Source: Caldisericota bacterium (GTDB lineage Bacteria > Caldisericota > JANLFM01). From it: 64,000 nucleotides of DNA. The stretch spans positions 21,647-85,646 of the forward strand of contig JANLFM010000002.1 in NCBI GenBank assembly GCA_024655865.1. The letters are read 5' to 3'. Each line of letters starts with the position of its first letter. Positions within the stretch are counted from its first letter, which is position 1. The notes under the pieces are model-generated. The model saw only the letters and a list, made by a program, of their open reading frames with translations, was not told the DNA's origin and did not search any database. Position numbers and translations under genes: made by a program. This document shows positions 17,093 to 25,328 of this stretch, one piece after another.

Positions 17093-17530
17093 CTATAGTT
17101 TCCAGTACTCGGCCAGGAAAACGGAGAATGCACCTAAGGGGTCCATTTCTGGCTTTTCTGGAAAGCCCCCTGGCCAAAAGTGGAGCAGGCGGTCCAACAG
17201 AGTTAGTGCCTGAACGTGGTCAAGGGTGTCCTCCGTAACAGCGCCGTTCACGTAGAGGAACCGAGATGCTGAGGTTCCACAGGTGAAGTAGAGGTAGGAA
17301 AGAAAAACAACCTTATGGTTCTCGATGAGGATCTTCACCTGATAACGGTAATCAAGGGAACAAGCTTCAACGTACGCATATCCCAGGTCCCTGGCGTAAA
17401 CTCCCTGGAAAAAGGCATTTTCTGAAACTAAAGACATTGGGACAGGGTAGAAAGGTTCAGATCCGGCAAAGGTGGACGCAGGGAAAATCAGGGAAAATAA
17501 CAGAACCAGAATAAGCAGCTTAACCTTCAT
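17093..17530 (-). CDS. Secreted protein of unknown function
   Basis: 145 residues with a clear signal peptide (MKVKLLILVLLFSLIFPASTF, cleavage near AGS). The mature part has two Cys (in EACSLDY and YFTCGTS) that could form a disulfide and no domain I recognise. It begins 13 nt after the WD40-SLH gene and is likely co-transcribed with it, which suggests a partner role at the cell surface. Confidence 0.6.
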   Translation of the reverse strand: MKVKLLILVLLFSLIFPASTFAGSEPFYPVPMSLVSENAFFQGVYARDLGYAYVEACSLDYRYQVKILIENHKVVFLSYLYFTCGTSASRFLYVNGAVTEDTLDHVQALTLLDRLLHFWPGGFPEKPEMDPLGAFSVFLAEYWKL

Positions 17531-17543
17531 GATTCATTCCTCC

Positions 17544-19205
17544 TTAAATTAAAAGTTTGCCTTTGCGCAAGGCCCTTTCAACGAGAAAACAGGCTTCAGC
17601 CCTGGTCGCCTCACGGGAAGGGTTAAATAACCCCTCTTCAGAAATCAGGGGGGGATCGGGAAAATGGAGCGCTCCCATGGAGAGAAGAGCGCCGAGATAC
17701 CCTGAGGCCCAGTCGTTAAGAGGAACATCCAGGGGAAATTGTTCCAGGGTTGAGGGGGAAATCTCGTCCCACCCCATTGCCCGGGCAACCATGGCCAGAA
17801 TTTCCGCTCTCGAGACGAATTTCTCCGGCTTAAATGTCCCATCGGGGTATCCTTTAACCAGACCATGAAGTTGAGCAGAGGCAATGTACCCGTAAGCCCA
17901 GTGCTCAGGGGGGAGGTCGCTGTAAGGAAGGGAAGCGTTTTCTGCAGCCTGAATTCCCAATGAAAGCAGAATTATTTTCACCGCCTGGGCTCTGGTAACT
18001 AGAGCATCGGGTCTGAAGGTGTTATCCGGGAAGCCGTTCACCGCACCTCTTTCCACTAAAGAGTCGATGTAATCCTCAGCCCAATGCCATCCGAGATCCG
18101 AGAAAGTTGGAGGTTTGAGAGTAAAGGTGCGAATGGTCCCATCGTCAGACACGGATGCCAGAACAGGCTTAGTTCCCTCAGGGGTCTTTTTCCAGGAAAC
18201 ACCGTTTACCGCATCCCAGTGGCGCTCAATTTTCTGTTTTAAGTTCCCTTCCGCAGTATAAATTCGAATCACTCCTTGATTATCCCCGCAGGCAATCAGG
18301 GAACCATCTGGGGACCAAGAGACGCTTTTTACGGTGGCGTTCCAGGTAGCGACAAGCTTACTTTCAGATTTATCTAAATCAAAGATCTCAAAACCGCCAA
18401 CTTCACCTTCCGGTTCCCAGTAAGCGCTGCCGAAACCCAAGGCGAGCTTGCGTCCATCGGGACTCCAGGATACGGAAGTATATGGCTTATATCCCAAGAC
18501 GAGGTACTGATCAAGGTTTTCCCCTTGCCAGATCCGGGCTTCTCCGCTTAAATCGCCATTTAGAGGCCTCCAGATGGTGGATGCCAGCTTTTCCCCGTCA
18601 GGGCTCCAGGATACAGCAGTTATTGATCCATTTCCCAGCTTTAATACCCGGAAAGGGGATTTCTGGTCAACGTCCCAGAACTGGATCTCCGCTTCTGGCA
18701 AAGGGCTGCTTGATGAGAGTAAGGCCCCCACACCTAAAGCGAACTTCACGGAGGAAGGATGCACGGCAACGGTTAGCACGGGGAAATCAGAAACCTTAGT
18801 GGCAAAACGCAATAGCCTCTCCTTCGTGTCCCAGAGGAAAATCCATCCTTCGCTGTAGGAACCATCTTGTAGATAATCTCCCGTTCCCGCAAGAAGGAGA
18901 GCGCTTTCAGAAGTCCAGGAAATAGCTCTCACGCAAGATTGGTTTTCTGCCTCCAGAGAAAACCCTGGCAGCCGCAAGCCAGGGTAAGAAATCCAAATTT
19001 TGCCAATTCTTGATCCAGTAGCCAGAGCCTGATTGCCATCATAATCCCAGGCAAGGGAGAGCACTTCGGCCTGGTGAAAGGTGTCCCTCTGTTCCTGTCG
19101 GAAGCGCTCTTCCTCCGCAATTACTGGGAAAGGGCTCCAGAGGAGCGCGATTAAAAGAAAAACCATTATTTTCCTGAACACGGACACCACCACCTTCGCC
19201 CTCAA
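17544..19205 (-). CDS. Secreted WD40-propeller protein with three S-layer-homology domains
   Basis: 553 residues. A signal peptide (about 1-30) is followed by a WD40-like propeller to about residue 370, with repeats such as ISWTSESALLLAGTGD, VSWSPDGEKLAS, VSWSPDGRKLALGFG and VSWSPDGSLIACGDN. Three SLH domains follow: DLGWHWAEDYIDSLVERG...GFPDNTFRP, PPEHWAYGYI...GYPDGTFKP, and a weaker third (LNDWASGYLGALLSM). SLH domains bind secondary wall polymer, so the propeller is displayed outside the cell. WD40 repeats are usually cytoplasmic; an exported, S-layer-bound form is uncommon. Ligand unknown. Confidence 0.85.
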   Translation of the reverse strand: MRAKVVVSVFRKIMVFLLIALLWSPFPVIAEEERFRQEQRDTFHQAEVLSLAWDYDGNQALATGSRIGKIWISYPGLRLPGFSLEAENQSCVRAISWTSESALLLAGTGDYLQDGSYSEGWIFLWDTKERLLRFATKVSDFPVLTVAVHPSSVKFALGVGALLSSSSPLPEAEIQFWDVDQKSPFRVLKLGNGSITAVSWSPDGEKLASTIWRPLNGDLSGEARIWQGENLDQYLVLGYKPYTSVSWSPDGRKLALGFGSAYWEPEGEVGGFEIFDLDKSESKLVATWNATVKSVSWSPDGSLIACGDNQGVIRIYTAEGNLKQKIERHWDAVNGVSWKKTPEGTKPVLASVSDDGTIRTFTLKPPTFSDLGWHWAEDYIDSLVERGAVNGFPDNTFRPDALVTRAQAVKIILLSLGIQAAENASLPYSDLPPEHWAYGYIASAQLHGLVKGYPDGTFKPEKFVSRAEILAMVARAMGWDEISPSTLEQFPLDVPLNDWASGYLGALLSMGALHFPDPPLISEEGLFNPSREATRAEACFLVERALRKGKLLI

Positions 19206-19254
19206 TTTACAAGAAAATTCTCAATCGGGCAAACGCTGTCTCAAGTTGAGATCC

Positions 19255-19677
19255 CTACGCCCAATCGGGAAATTGCACCCCGGACGGGAATTTCTTCATC
19301 ATGAAGGGTTTTATGTCCAGAACAGGGGAGCCATCATAGGCATCAAGCCCCTTAACTGTAAGGATGTTTCCCTTGACCTCTTCCAGGCGAACCAGGGTCA
19401 GGCCAATAGGATTGGGCCTTGTGGGGCTCCGGGAGGCGAAGACGCCAACTTCCTCAAAATCTGGATCTCCTCGAGGATGCACTCTCAGGCGCACTTGATC
19501 TGAACTCATCCAGAAAAGCACGTATATGTGAGAAAAACCCTTCAGGCCAGTTAACCCGGCCTCGTAAAGAGGGTCTATCTCAATCCTGGACTTTACCAAC
19601 GCCCAGTTTATTCCTTTTTCCCCAAAGGTGATCCCATTGCACACAACCCCAATGGGCCTGAGGGTGATCTCATTCAC
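19255..19677 (-). CDS. trmO: TrmO/TsaA family tRNA N6-methyltransferase
   Basis: 140 residues of the TsaA/UPF0066 beta-barrel family. Characteristic segments: ITLRPIGVV, GLKGFSHIYVLFW, HPRGDP and SRSPTRPNPIGLTLVRL, DAYDGSPVLDIKPF. In E. coli TrmO methylates t6A37 of tRNA-Thr using S-adenosylmethionine. It overlaps the osmC-like gene by 8 nt. Some members of the family are not tRNA enzymes, so the exact substrate is inferred. Confidence 0.85.
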   Translation of the reverse strand: MNEITLRPIGVVCNGITFGEKGINWALVKSRIEIDPLYEAGLTGLKGFSHIYVLFWMSSDQVRLRVHPRGDPDFEEVGVFASRSPTRPNPIGLTLVRLEEVKGNILTVKGLDAYDGSPVLDIKPFMMKKFPSGVQFPDWA

Positions 19678-20107
19678 TTTCTATGGTGTAGCTGGAAGTG
19701 ATTTCCACCTGAGGCATCAAAGTAGCCCTGACCAGGCAGTACTTCTCCTCCGAAAGCTGAATGGCTCTCTCCACGGCCTCAGGGTCTATGCCTTTCCCCT
19801 TGACCCTGTATTCCACTTTGATTTTCACAAACTTTCTGGGATAATCCGGGGCTTGCTCGCCCCAAACGGCAACTTCAAAAGAGGAAACCTTCTGTTGCTT
19901 CTTTCTCAGGACGGAAATCACATCCATCCCGGTGCATCCGGCAAGGGCAAGGAGGAGGAGTTTTCCGGGAGTAACTCCCTGGTTCAGACCTCCAACATCC
20001 GGAGTGGTATCCACCACAAAGGCGTGCCCGCGATCATCACGGCCTACGAACTGTAACCCCTCTACCCACTTAACCATAGCGTGGGGTTGAGCTTTTTCTT
20101 CCATCAT
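19670..20107 (-). CDS. OsmC/Ohr family peroxiredoxin-like protein
   Basis: 145 residues. The two redox cysteines of the family are visible in LALAGCTGMDV and KYCLVRATL, the second in the usual EEKYCxV context. OsmC-like proteins reduce organic hydroperoxides. It overlaps the disulfide oxidoreductase gene by 4 nt, which suggests that protein supplies its electrons. Confidence 0.85.
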   Translation of the reverse strand: MMEEKAQPHAMVKWVEGLQFVGRDDRGHAFVVDTTPDVGGLNQGVTPGKLLLLALAGCTGMDVISVLRKKQQKVSSFEVAVWGEQAPDYPRKFVKIKVEYRVKGKGIDPEAVERAIQLSEEKYCLVRATLMPQVEITSSYTIESE

Positions 20108-20796
20108 TTGTTGCCCTCCTGTGCTTTAATTACCTGCTCGATGAAGGGACCCTCGGGAAGAGCGCCCTCAAAAGAGTATAGGTCATTGATCACGGTTTTG
20201 GGAACTGCATAGACCTGGTAGCGGTTGCTCAGATCCGGGAACTCAATTGCTTCAATCATTGCCGACTTTACGAGGGGAGACTCCATCGCAAGCTGATGAG
20301 CCAGAAGGACTGCGGAGGGACAATAAGGACAGGTCGGGGTAATGAAAACCTTAATATCCACGGGTTTGGTAATCTCTGCTTTAACTCTTTTCTTTGCGGC
20401 ATCAGAAAGCTTGGTGCTCCCCCTTGAGACCATAATTAAGGTTTCAAGGAGAGTTGCAAACTCATATCCCGAGACCATCCCCAGGAAGCGGATACCAGGA
20501 TCATTCTCCTCGGTGCGCACAATGGTCGCTGGGAGAAGGGAAACCTGATACCTGGAGCGTTCCTCTTCTTCATACCAATCGTGCACTTCCAGGGTAATTT
20601 TGCCGGAAAGTTGGGAAACCTCCGAGATAAGTTCCAGGGCTTCTGCACAGTATGGGCAGGGGGGTACGGTGATGCTCTCCGGAAGCGCGATACCTGCTTT
20701 GTTCTGAGTAAAGTGCACGATCTTCACGGGGCTTGTGAGCTCTGCCTCTAATTTTTTTCTGATTAATTCCTTATCTTTTTCACTGATCATTCCCAT
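20104..20796 (-). CDS. Protein disulfide oxidoreductase (PDO), two glutaredoxin-like CPYC domains
   Basis: 230 residues made of two thioredoxin-fold units, each with a CPYC active site: C47-P-Y-C50 and a second in PTCPYCPS about 105 residues later. This tandem form (PDO) is typical of thermophiles, where it works as a thiol reductase with thioredoxin reductase. I chose ATG 20796 (GGAGG 9 nt upstream); the frame reaches 20868 but through the promoter. First gene of a PDO-osmC-trmO operon. Confidence 0.88.
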   Translation of the reverse strand: MGMISEKDKELIRKKLEAELTSPVKIVHFTQNKAGIALPESITVPPCPYCAEALELISEVSQLSGKITLEVHDWYEEEERSRYQVSLLPATIVRTEENDPGIRFLGMVSGYEFATLLETLIMVSRGSTKLSDAAKKRVKAEITKPVDIKVFITPTCPYCPSAVLLAHQLAMESPLVKSAMIEAIEFPDLSNRYQVYAVPKTVINDLYSFEGALPEGPFIEQVIKAQEGNK

Positions 20797-20847
20797 TTCC
20801 TTTTTACCTCCAATTTGGAATTCTCTTTCTGAAACAAAAAATCTGAT

Positions 20848-20876
20848 AAAATATTTCCCGTGGGCCAAAGGTGCAA
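20848..20876 (-). promoter_or_regulatory. Promoter of the PDO-osmC-trmO operon, overlapping a divergent promoter
   Basis: Minus strand: -35 TTGCAC (20871-20876), 17-nt spacer, -10 TATTTT (20848-20853). On the plus strand an extended -10 TGATAAAAT (20844-20852) overlaps it and points to the small Cys-rich gene. Confidence 0.4.
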
Positions 20877-21171
20877 ATACATTACGATAATTAAAAAGCC
20901 CCTGATCAAAGGGTCTCCGGAAGAGATATACCAGTTCATCTGCCGAGCTGGTGAAGAGAAAGTGATCGGCACTCCGGCCAATTTAAATCTCCCCTGTTCC
21001 GAATGCGTGATTGGAAAAATATTTTCTGAGCGCCACTGCCAGTTTCTGGAAGCCGAGAAACGCTGGGGAGAAAAACCCGACTACTTCTTTAAATGCCGAC
21101 TTCTAAACAAAAAGGGGTTCGACCCCACAGTCTTCTGCCCGAAATGTAACGACTATGAAATTGGACGTTGA
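20860..21171 (+). CDS. Small cysteine-rich protein, unknown function
   Basis: 103 residues from GTG 20860. Eight cysteines, including two CxxC pairs (PCSEC and FCPKC) and a further HC and KC, suggest a zinc- or iron-sulfur-binding fold. I recognise no family. There is no ribosome site, but TGATAAAAT (20844-20852) would place transcription start at the GTG, a leaderless message. Codon pattern looks coding and Cys spacing is regular, yet a chance frame is possible. It lies between the divergent PDO operon and comF, overlapping the comF end by 19 nt. Confidence 0.5.
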   Translation: MGQRCKYITIIKKPLIKGSPEEIYQFICRAGEEKVIGTPANLNLPCSECVIGKIFSERHCQFLEAEKRWGEKPDYFFKCRLLNKKGFDPTVFCPKCNDYEIGR

Positions 21172-21875
21172 GTTCCTGTCCCGCGAGCAAGGGTCAGGAC
21201 ATATACCGCTGAAGCTCCGACACCCTGGAGAACCTTTGCGCATTCGGAAGCAGTAGCACCTGTGGTAAGAACGTCATCTACAAGCAAGACCGCCTTTCCC
21301 CCAAGATCTTCATTTCCGTATGTCGCAAAAACCCCGATTACATTTTTAAGCCTTTCTTCTCTTTTCAATTTGCTCTGCTCTCTGGTCTCCCTTCTTTTTA
21401 CTAAGAGAGTCCGGTAAGGAATCCCCAGACTTCTGGCTACCACCTTGGCCAGGAGTTCCGCCTGATTGTAGCCCCGAACTTTAAGCCTTCTTGAGGAAAT
21501 GGGAACTGCGGTTACGAGATCCACCTTAATTCCGCTCTGGCGCCACCTCTGAACCATCAATTGCCCCAGGGGTTCCGCCAGATGCGGGTGGTCTTGAAAC
21601 TTGAAGCGCAAGATAGCCTCCTCCAATTTTCCCTCATACAGGCCGTAGAAAAGGGCCTTTTTATAATCAGGGGGATTATGAGAACACTGAGGGCAAAAGT
21701 TCCCTTCGCCTTCCATAGGAACTCCGCAAAGGGAGCACGTTTTCCCGGAAAATGGCTTAAGCTGAAAAAGACAGTCCGGACAGATAAGTTCGGGATAGAA
21801 TCGCTGGCAGAGAATGCATTTGGGAGGAAAGAGCAGGTCCAGAAAAAAACGAAATGTTCTTTTGAAGATCTCCAA
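21153..21875 (-). CDS. comF: ComF family phosphoribosyltransferase-like protein
   Basis: 240 residues. N-terminal zinc-ribbon-like region with four CxxC pairs (CILC, CPDC, CSLC, CPQC), then a type I phosphoribosyltransferase domain with VLLVDDVLTTGATASE, the PRPP loop. ComF is needed for DNA uptake in competent Bacillus, acting on single-stranded DNA after transport. It follows ktrA by 6 nt. Confidence 0.92.
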   Translation of the reverse strand: MEIFKRTFRFFLDLLFPPKCILCQRFYPELICPDCLFQLKPFSGKTCSLCGVPMEGEGNFCPQCSHNPPDYKKALFYGLYEGKLEEAILRFKFQDHPHLAEPLGQLMVQRWRQSGIKVDLVTAVPISSRRLKVRGYNQAELLAKVVARSLGIPYRTLLVKRRETREQSKLKREERLKNVIGVFATYGNEDLGGKAVLLVDDVLTTGATASECAKVLQGVGASAVYVLTLARGTGTQRPIS

Positions 21876-21881
21876 AACTGT

Positions 21882-22535
21882 TTATTCCTGGATCAGTTTT
21901 TTTACCTCTTCCGTCTCCCCAACGATCACCAGAACATCTCCCTCCCGGATTTTTTCCGAGCCGGGAGGCCCCACTATGATGTGATCGTTGCGCTTGATGG
22001 CTACTACGATAACGCCACTCCTTTTGTCAGGTTCAAATAGGTGAGCCAAAGTCTTTCCTACCATTTGGGCGTTCGCCCGTTCCTCAAGTATGGTGTAATC
22101 TGGGGAGAGGTCAATGATGTCCATCACGTTAGTTGAGGTGAGAACCCGAGCCAGTTTTTCCGCCATCTCCTTTTCCGGATAAACTACCCGGGAAACCCCG
22201 ATCTTTTCCAGGATCTTCCCGTGCGTTTCGTTCATGGCCTTGGCCACGACAATAGGGATTCCTAAATCTTTTAAGGCCATAGCAGCCAGCACGCTGGCCT
22301 CAATATTTGTCCCCATAGCCACAATGGCTACATCGGAGTTGGCGACCCCGGCTTCTCTCAAGGCTTCGATGTCAGTGCAATCTACCACTCTGGCCACAGA
22401 CACGTAATCGGAAATATCCTGGACTAATTTTTCGTCTATATCAAAAGCCAAAACCGTATTGCCCAGCTTGGCAAGGCTTAAAGCGAGGCATTTTCCAAAT
22501 CTTCCCAATCCCAGTACTGCAAAGTGTTTCCTCAT
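21882..22535 (-). CDS. ktrA: KtrA/TrkA-type RCK regulatory subunit of potassium uptake
   Basis: 217 residues. Rossmann domain (VLGLGRFGKCLALSLAKLG; acidic DIDE after strand 2) binding NAD/ATP, then a TrkA-C domain (GKTLAHLFEPDK, EGDVLVIVGE). It gates the membrane subunit encoded 1 nt upstream. TrkA-C domains of this kind bind c-di-AMP in Firmicutes. Confidence 0.9.
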   Translation of the reverse strand: MRKHFAVLGLGRFGKCLALSLAKLGNTVLAFDIDEKLVQDISDYVSVARVVDCTDIEALREAGVANSDVAIVAMGTNIEASVLAAMALKDLGIPIVVAKAMNETHGKILEKIGVSRVVYPEKEMAEKLARVLTSTNVMDIIDLSPDYTILEERANAQMVGKTLAHLFEPDKRSGVIVVAIKRNDHIIVGPPGSEKIREGDVLVIVGETEEVKKLIQE

Positions 22536-22536
22536 T

Positions 22537-23874
22537 TCAACCTACTATTATTTCCTCCTGTGGATACCCAATACGGGTTTCCTTTCTTTTTAAAATTAAG
22601 GCGGTCACAAGAGTTAGAATGCCCACACGACCGCTGAAAACCGTGAAGATGATGAAGAGTTTTCCGGCAGTTGTCAAGGAGGGGGTAATTCCAGTAGAAA
22701 GGCCTACCGTGCCAAAACCGGAGGTAACTTCAAAAAGGAGCGCGGGGAAAGCATAAGGTTCAAAAAGGGAAATCCCAAGAGAGACAAGACATACCAGAAA
22801 AAACGAGAGCGCGACGATGGAGAAAGCTTTGCGAACTAAATAGGAGGGGATCTGCCGGCCAAAAAGGACGGTCTCTGAGTACCCTCGCACCGTGCTTTTT
22901 ATGGTAGCCAGAATTACGGCAATGGAGGAAGTTTTCACTCCTCCCCCTGTTCCTCCCGGGGAAGCCCCGATGAACATCAGGATCACGAGGAACATCAGAG
23001 TCCCTACGTTCATAGCGTTGATGTTCAGGGTGTTAAAGCCCGCCGTCCTGGGGGTGACCGCCTGGAAGAATGCGGTTAGTGCCTTTTCCCAGAGAGGCAG
23101 AGAACCAAGCGTGTGGGGATTATTGTATTCCAGGCCGAAAACCGCCAGGGTTCCCAGGATTAAAAGGACTGCCGTAAAACGAAGCACGATTTTCGCGTGC
23201 AGCTCCAAGGGTTCTTTTCTTCCCAAATGTCTGATTAAATTGGCGATTACGGGAAAACCAATGCCTCCTATGATAATCAGGGTGCACACGGTGAGGTTTA
23301 CCAGTAGATCTCCTCTAAAGTAGGTGAGACTGGAAAATGGTCCCGAAAAGCTGCCCATAATGTCAAAACCAGCGTTGCAGAAGGCGGAAACGGAATGGAA
23401 CAAGGCAAAGTAAAGGGCTTTATAAACGGGCATGAGAAAAACGAACCGTAAAAAAAGCAGGAGAGCGCCCAAGCCTTCCATGATGGCCACGGTGAAGAAA
23501 ACATATTTGGCAAGAAGCATAATCCCTTTTAAACTGGAGAGGTTCAGGGTCTCTGCCAGGCGAATCCGGTCGATAAGACCTACTTTTCTCCCCAGGATAA
23601 TGGGGAAGAAGGTAGCAATGGTCATGTAACCAAGACCGCCAATTTGAATCAAAAGAAGGATCACCATCTGGCCAAATATTGACCAATAGGTACCGGTATC
23701 CTTTACTACCAGGCCTGTGACACAGGTGGCAGAAGTTGCTGTGAAGAGGGCATCAATAAATGGGGTAAACTGCCCTTTCTGGGAAGAGATGGGGAGCCAG
23801 AGTATAGTAGCTCCCACCGTAATCACCAGCAGGTAGGACAAAACGACAAATTGTATTGGCTTAACCTTTATCAA
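22537..23874 (-). CDS. ktrB: KtrB/TrkH-type potassium transporter membrane subunit
   Basis: 445 residues with about ten membrane segments in four pore repeats. Selectivity-filter segments with the conserved Gly are visible: ATCVTGL, AFCNAGF, TPRTAGF and GFGTVGLS. The length is that of KtrB. Potassium (and possibly sodium-coupled) uptake. First gene of a ktrB-ktrA-comF run. Confidence 0.92.
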   Translation of the reverse strand: MIKVKPIQFVVLSYLLVITVGATILWLPISSQKGQFTPFIDALFTATSATCVTGLVVKDTGTYWSIFGQMVILLLIQIGGLGYMTIATFFPIILGRKVGLIDRIRLAETLNLSSLKGIMLLAKYVFFTVAIMEGLGALLLFLRFVFLMPVYKALYFALFHSVSAFCNAGFDIMGSFSGPFSSLTYFRGDLLVNLTVCTLIIIGGIGFPVIANLIRHLGRKEPLELHAKIVLRFTAVLLILGTLAVFGLEYNNPHTLGSLPLWEKALTAFFQAVTPRTAGFNTLNINAMNVGTLMFLVILMFIGASPGGTGGGVKTSSIAVILATIKSTVRGYSETVLFGRQIPSYLVRKAFSIVALSFFLVCLVSLGISLFEPYAFPALLFEVTSGFGTVGLSTGITPSLTTAGKLFIIFTVFSGRVGILTLVTALILKRKETRIGYPQEEIIVG

Positions 23875-23901
23875 ATCTTTGCCTTCCCTTAACAGAAATG
23901 T

Positions 23902-23907
23902 ATTATA
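23902..23907 (-). promoter_or_regulatory. Candidate -10 box for ktrB
   Basis: Minus strand TATAAT about 28 nt upstream of the ktrB start region; -35 weak (GTGGAA at 17 nt). No c-di-AMP riboswitch could be recognised in this short leader. Confidence 0.35.
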
Positions 23908-23958
23908 TTACCAAAAGGGAAAAATTCCACTTTCGTTAACGATTGGAACGTGGTGAGG

Positions 23959-24153
23959 ATGGAAACAGAAGAAAAAGAGGGATACGGTTTTTTTATCCCC
24001 CCAAAAAAGAAAGTTAAAAAAGGAAAGAAGCTTATAGTTGAGGAGCAGGTCTTTGAACCTGCAGATACAGTCTGGGACGAGGAGGATATTCCCATCGATG
24101 TTGAGGCGGAGTCCTCTTTGCCCGAGAAGGAAGATGAATCACTACCTCTTTGA
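23959..24153 (+). CDS. Small charged protein of unknown function
   Basis: 64 residues from ATG 23959 (GTG 23950 also possible). It has a basic patch (PPKKKVKKGKK) followed by an acidic half (DEEDIPIDVEAE). No family recognised. It overlaps the metalloprotease gene by 20 nt, divergent from ktrB. The gene could be a coupling cistron for the protease. Confidence 0.45.
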   Translation: METEEKEGYGFFIPPKKKVKKGKKLIVEEQVFEPADTVWDEEDIPIDVEAESSLPEKEDESLPL

Positions 24154-24505
24154 AAAGTTGGTAAGCGAGGCGCTGGACAGCCTCCCTCCGGAGTTCCAGG
24201 AAAAACTCTCTAATGTCTCCGTGGTGATTGAGGATCTCGCTTCATGGGAGGTCCTAAAGGCTCAGAACTTGAAAGATCCCTATGCCCTTCTTGGCCTTTA
24301 CGTAGGCATTCCTCAAAGCAAGCGCGGAATAGGTTATAGCTTTGTACTCCCCGATCGTATCTTTATCTACAGGAGAGCCATTGAGGCCAGGGCATCAACC
24401 CCGGAAACGATCAGAAGCCTCGTACGCAAGGTAGTACTCCATGAAATCGGCCACCATTTTGGCCTCTCGGAAGAGGAATTGGAGGAAGCAACGAGAGATG
24501 ATTGA
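24134..24505 (+). CDS. Zincin-like metallopeptidase family protein (DUF1025 type)
   Basis: 123 residues from ATG 24134. Near the C-terminus VVLHEIGHHFGLSEEEL is the HExxHxxG zinc-binding site. The overall shape (short helical N-terminus, LGLYVG, PDRIFIYRR) matches the small metallopeptidase family common in Actinobacteria and Firmicutes. Substrate unknown. It overlaps the small gene before it and the SDR gene after it (8 nt). Confidence 0.82.
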   Translation: MNHYLFEKLVSEALDSLPPEFQEKLSNVSVVIEDLASWEVLKAQNLKDPYALLGLYVGIPQSKRGIGYSFVLPDRIFIYRRAIEARASTPETIRSLVRKVVLHEIGHHFGLSEEELEEATRDD

Positions 24506-25328
24506 TCCTCTGGAAGTGCGAGACCTGAGCAGGACGGAAGATTTCCTGAAAGTCAGGGTCCTCACCGAGAGCCGGACTGAACCCCTGATCTTAGCCCGGG
24601 AGGTGGTCCTGATTTCGGGAGGAAATTCTGGAATTGGCCTGGGGATGGTTCACGCACTATTGAAGAGAGGCTTCCGCGTTGCAGTTCTGGATTCCTCGCG
24701 GGAGAACCTGATCTCCTTACAGGTCTGCTTTTCCAACCTTCTCGTGCTGAGGTGCAATGTCACGGATTCCGAAGAGCTGAAAACAGCGCTGGACCTAATC
24801 GTGAGAAAATGGGGAAGGATTGACGTCTTAGTAAACATCATACCTGACCCTGAGAGCTACTCGACCAGTAACCCTTCTTTAGAGAGAACCAGAGAGTGTA
24901 TGGAGAGGGGCTTTTTCCTCCCTTTAAAAATTCTCTTAGAGGTTCTTCCCCAGATGCAAAAGCAGCAAAAGGGGATCGTGCATAACGTAATTTCCCCTAT
25001 GGCATTGGTTGGCCTCAAGGGTTCCTTTCCCTATTGCGCTCTAAGCGGAGCTTTAGAAGCCATGAGCCGCTCCCTGGCTATGGACACAAAAAGAGATGGT
25101 GTGGATATAAACATCATGCTTAAAAGTGTCCTTCCCTCAAAAAAGAAGGGCAAGGACATGCTTGAGGGGAAAGTGGGGGAAAGCTTGGCCCGGGAAATCC
25201 TTACTATAAAACCGGTAATATCTCCAGATTTTGCTACCAGTCTGTTCGCTTTTTTCGCCCGAAGGTTTCCCTATTTTTTAGGGAGAATTTCCTCCTGGTT
25301 AATCAGGTCAGGACTGATAGAGCCTTAA
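24498..25328 (+). CDS. Short-chain dehydrogenase/reductase-like protein lacking the catalytic lysine
   Basis: 276 residues from ATG 24498 (overlaps the peptidase end). The cofactor motif SGGNSGIGLG (40-49) and NVTD are intact. At the active site S166 and Y179 are present, but the position of the catalytic Lys is S183 (Y-C-A-L-S instead of Y-x-x-x-K). An N-terminal ~35-residue lead precedes the fold. Either catalysis is altered or the protein has become a nucleotide-binding regulator. Its stop interlocks with the convergent TrkA gene (4 nt). Confidence 0.75.
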   Translation: MIDPLEVRDLSRTEDFLKVRVLTESRTEPLILAREVVLISGGNSGIGLGMVHALLKRGFRVAVLDSSRENLISLQVCFSNLLVLRCNVTDSEELKTALDLIVRKWGRIDVLVNIIPDPESYSTSNPSLERTRECMERGFFLPLKILLEVLPQMQKQQKGIVHNVISPMALVGLKGSFPYCALSGALEAMSRSLAMDTKRDGVDINIMLKSVLPSKKKGKDMLEGKVGESLAREILTIKPVISPDFATSLFAFFARRFPYFLGRISSWLIRSGLIEP

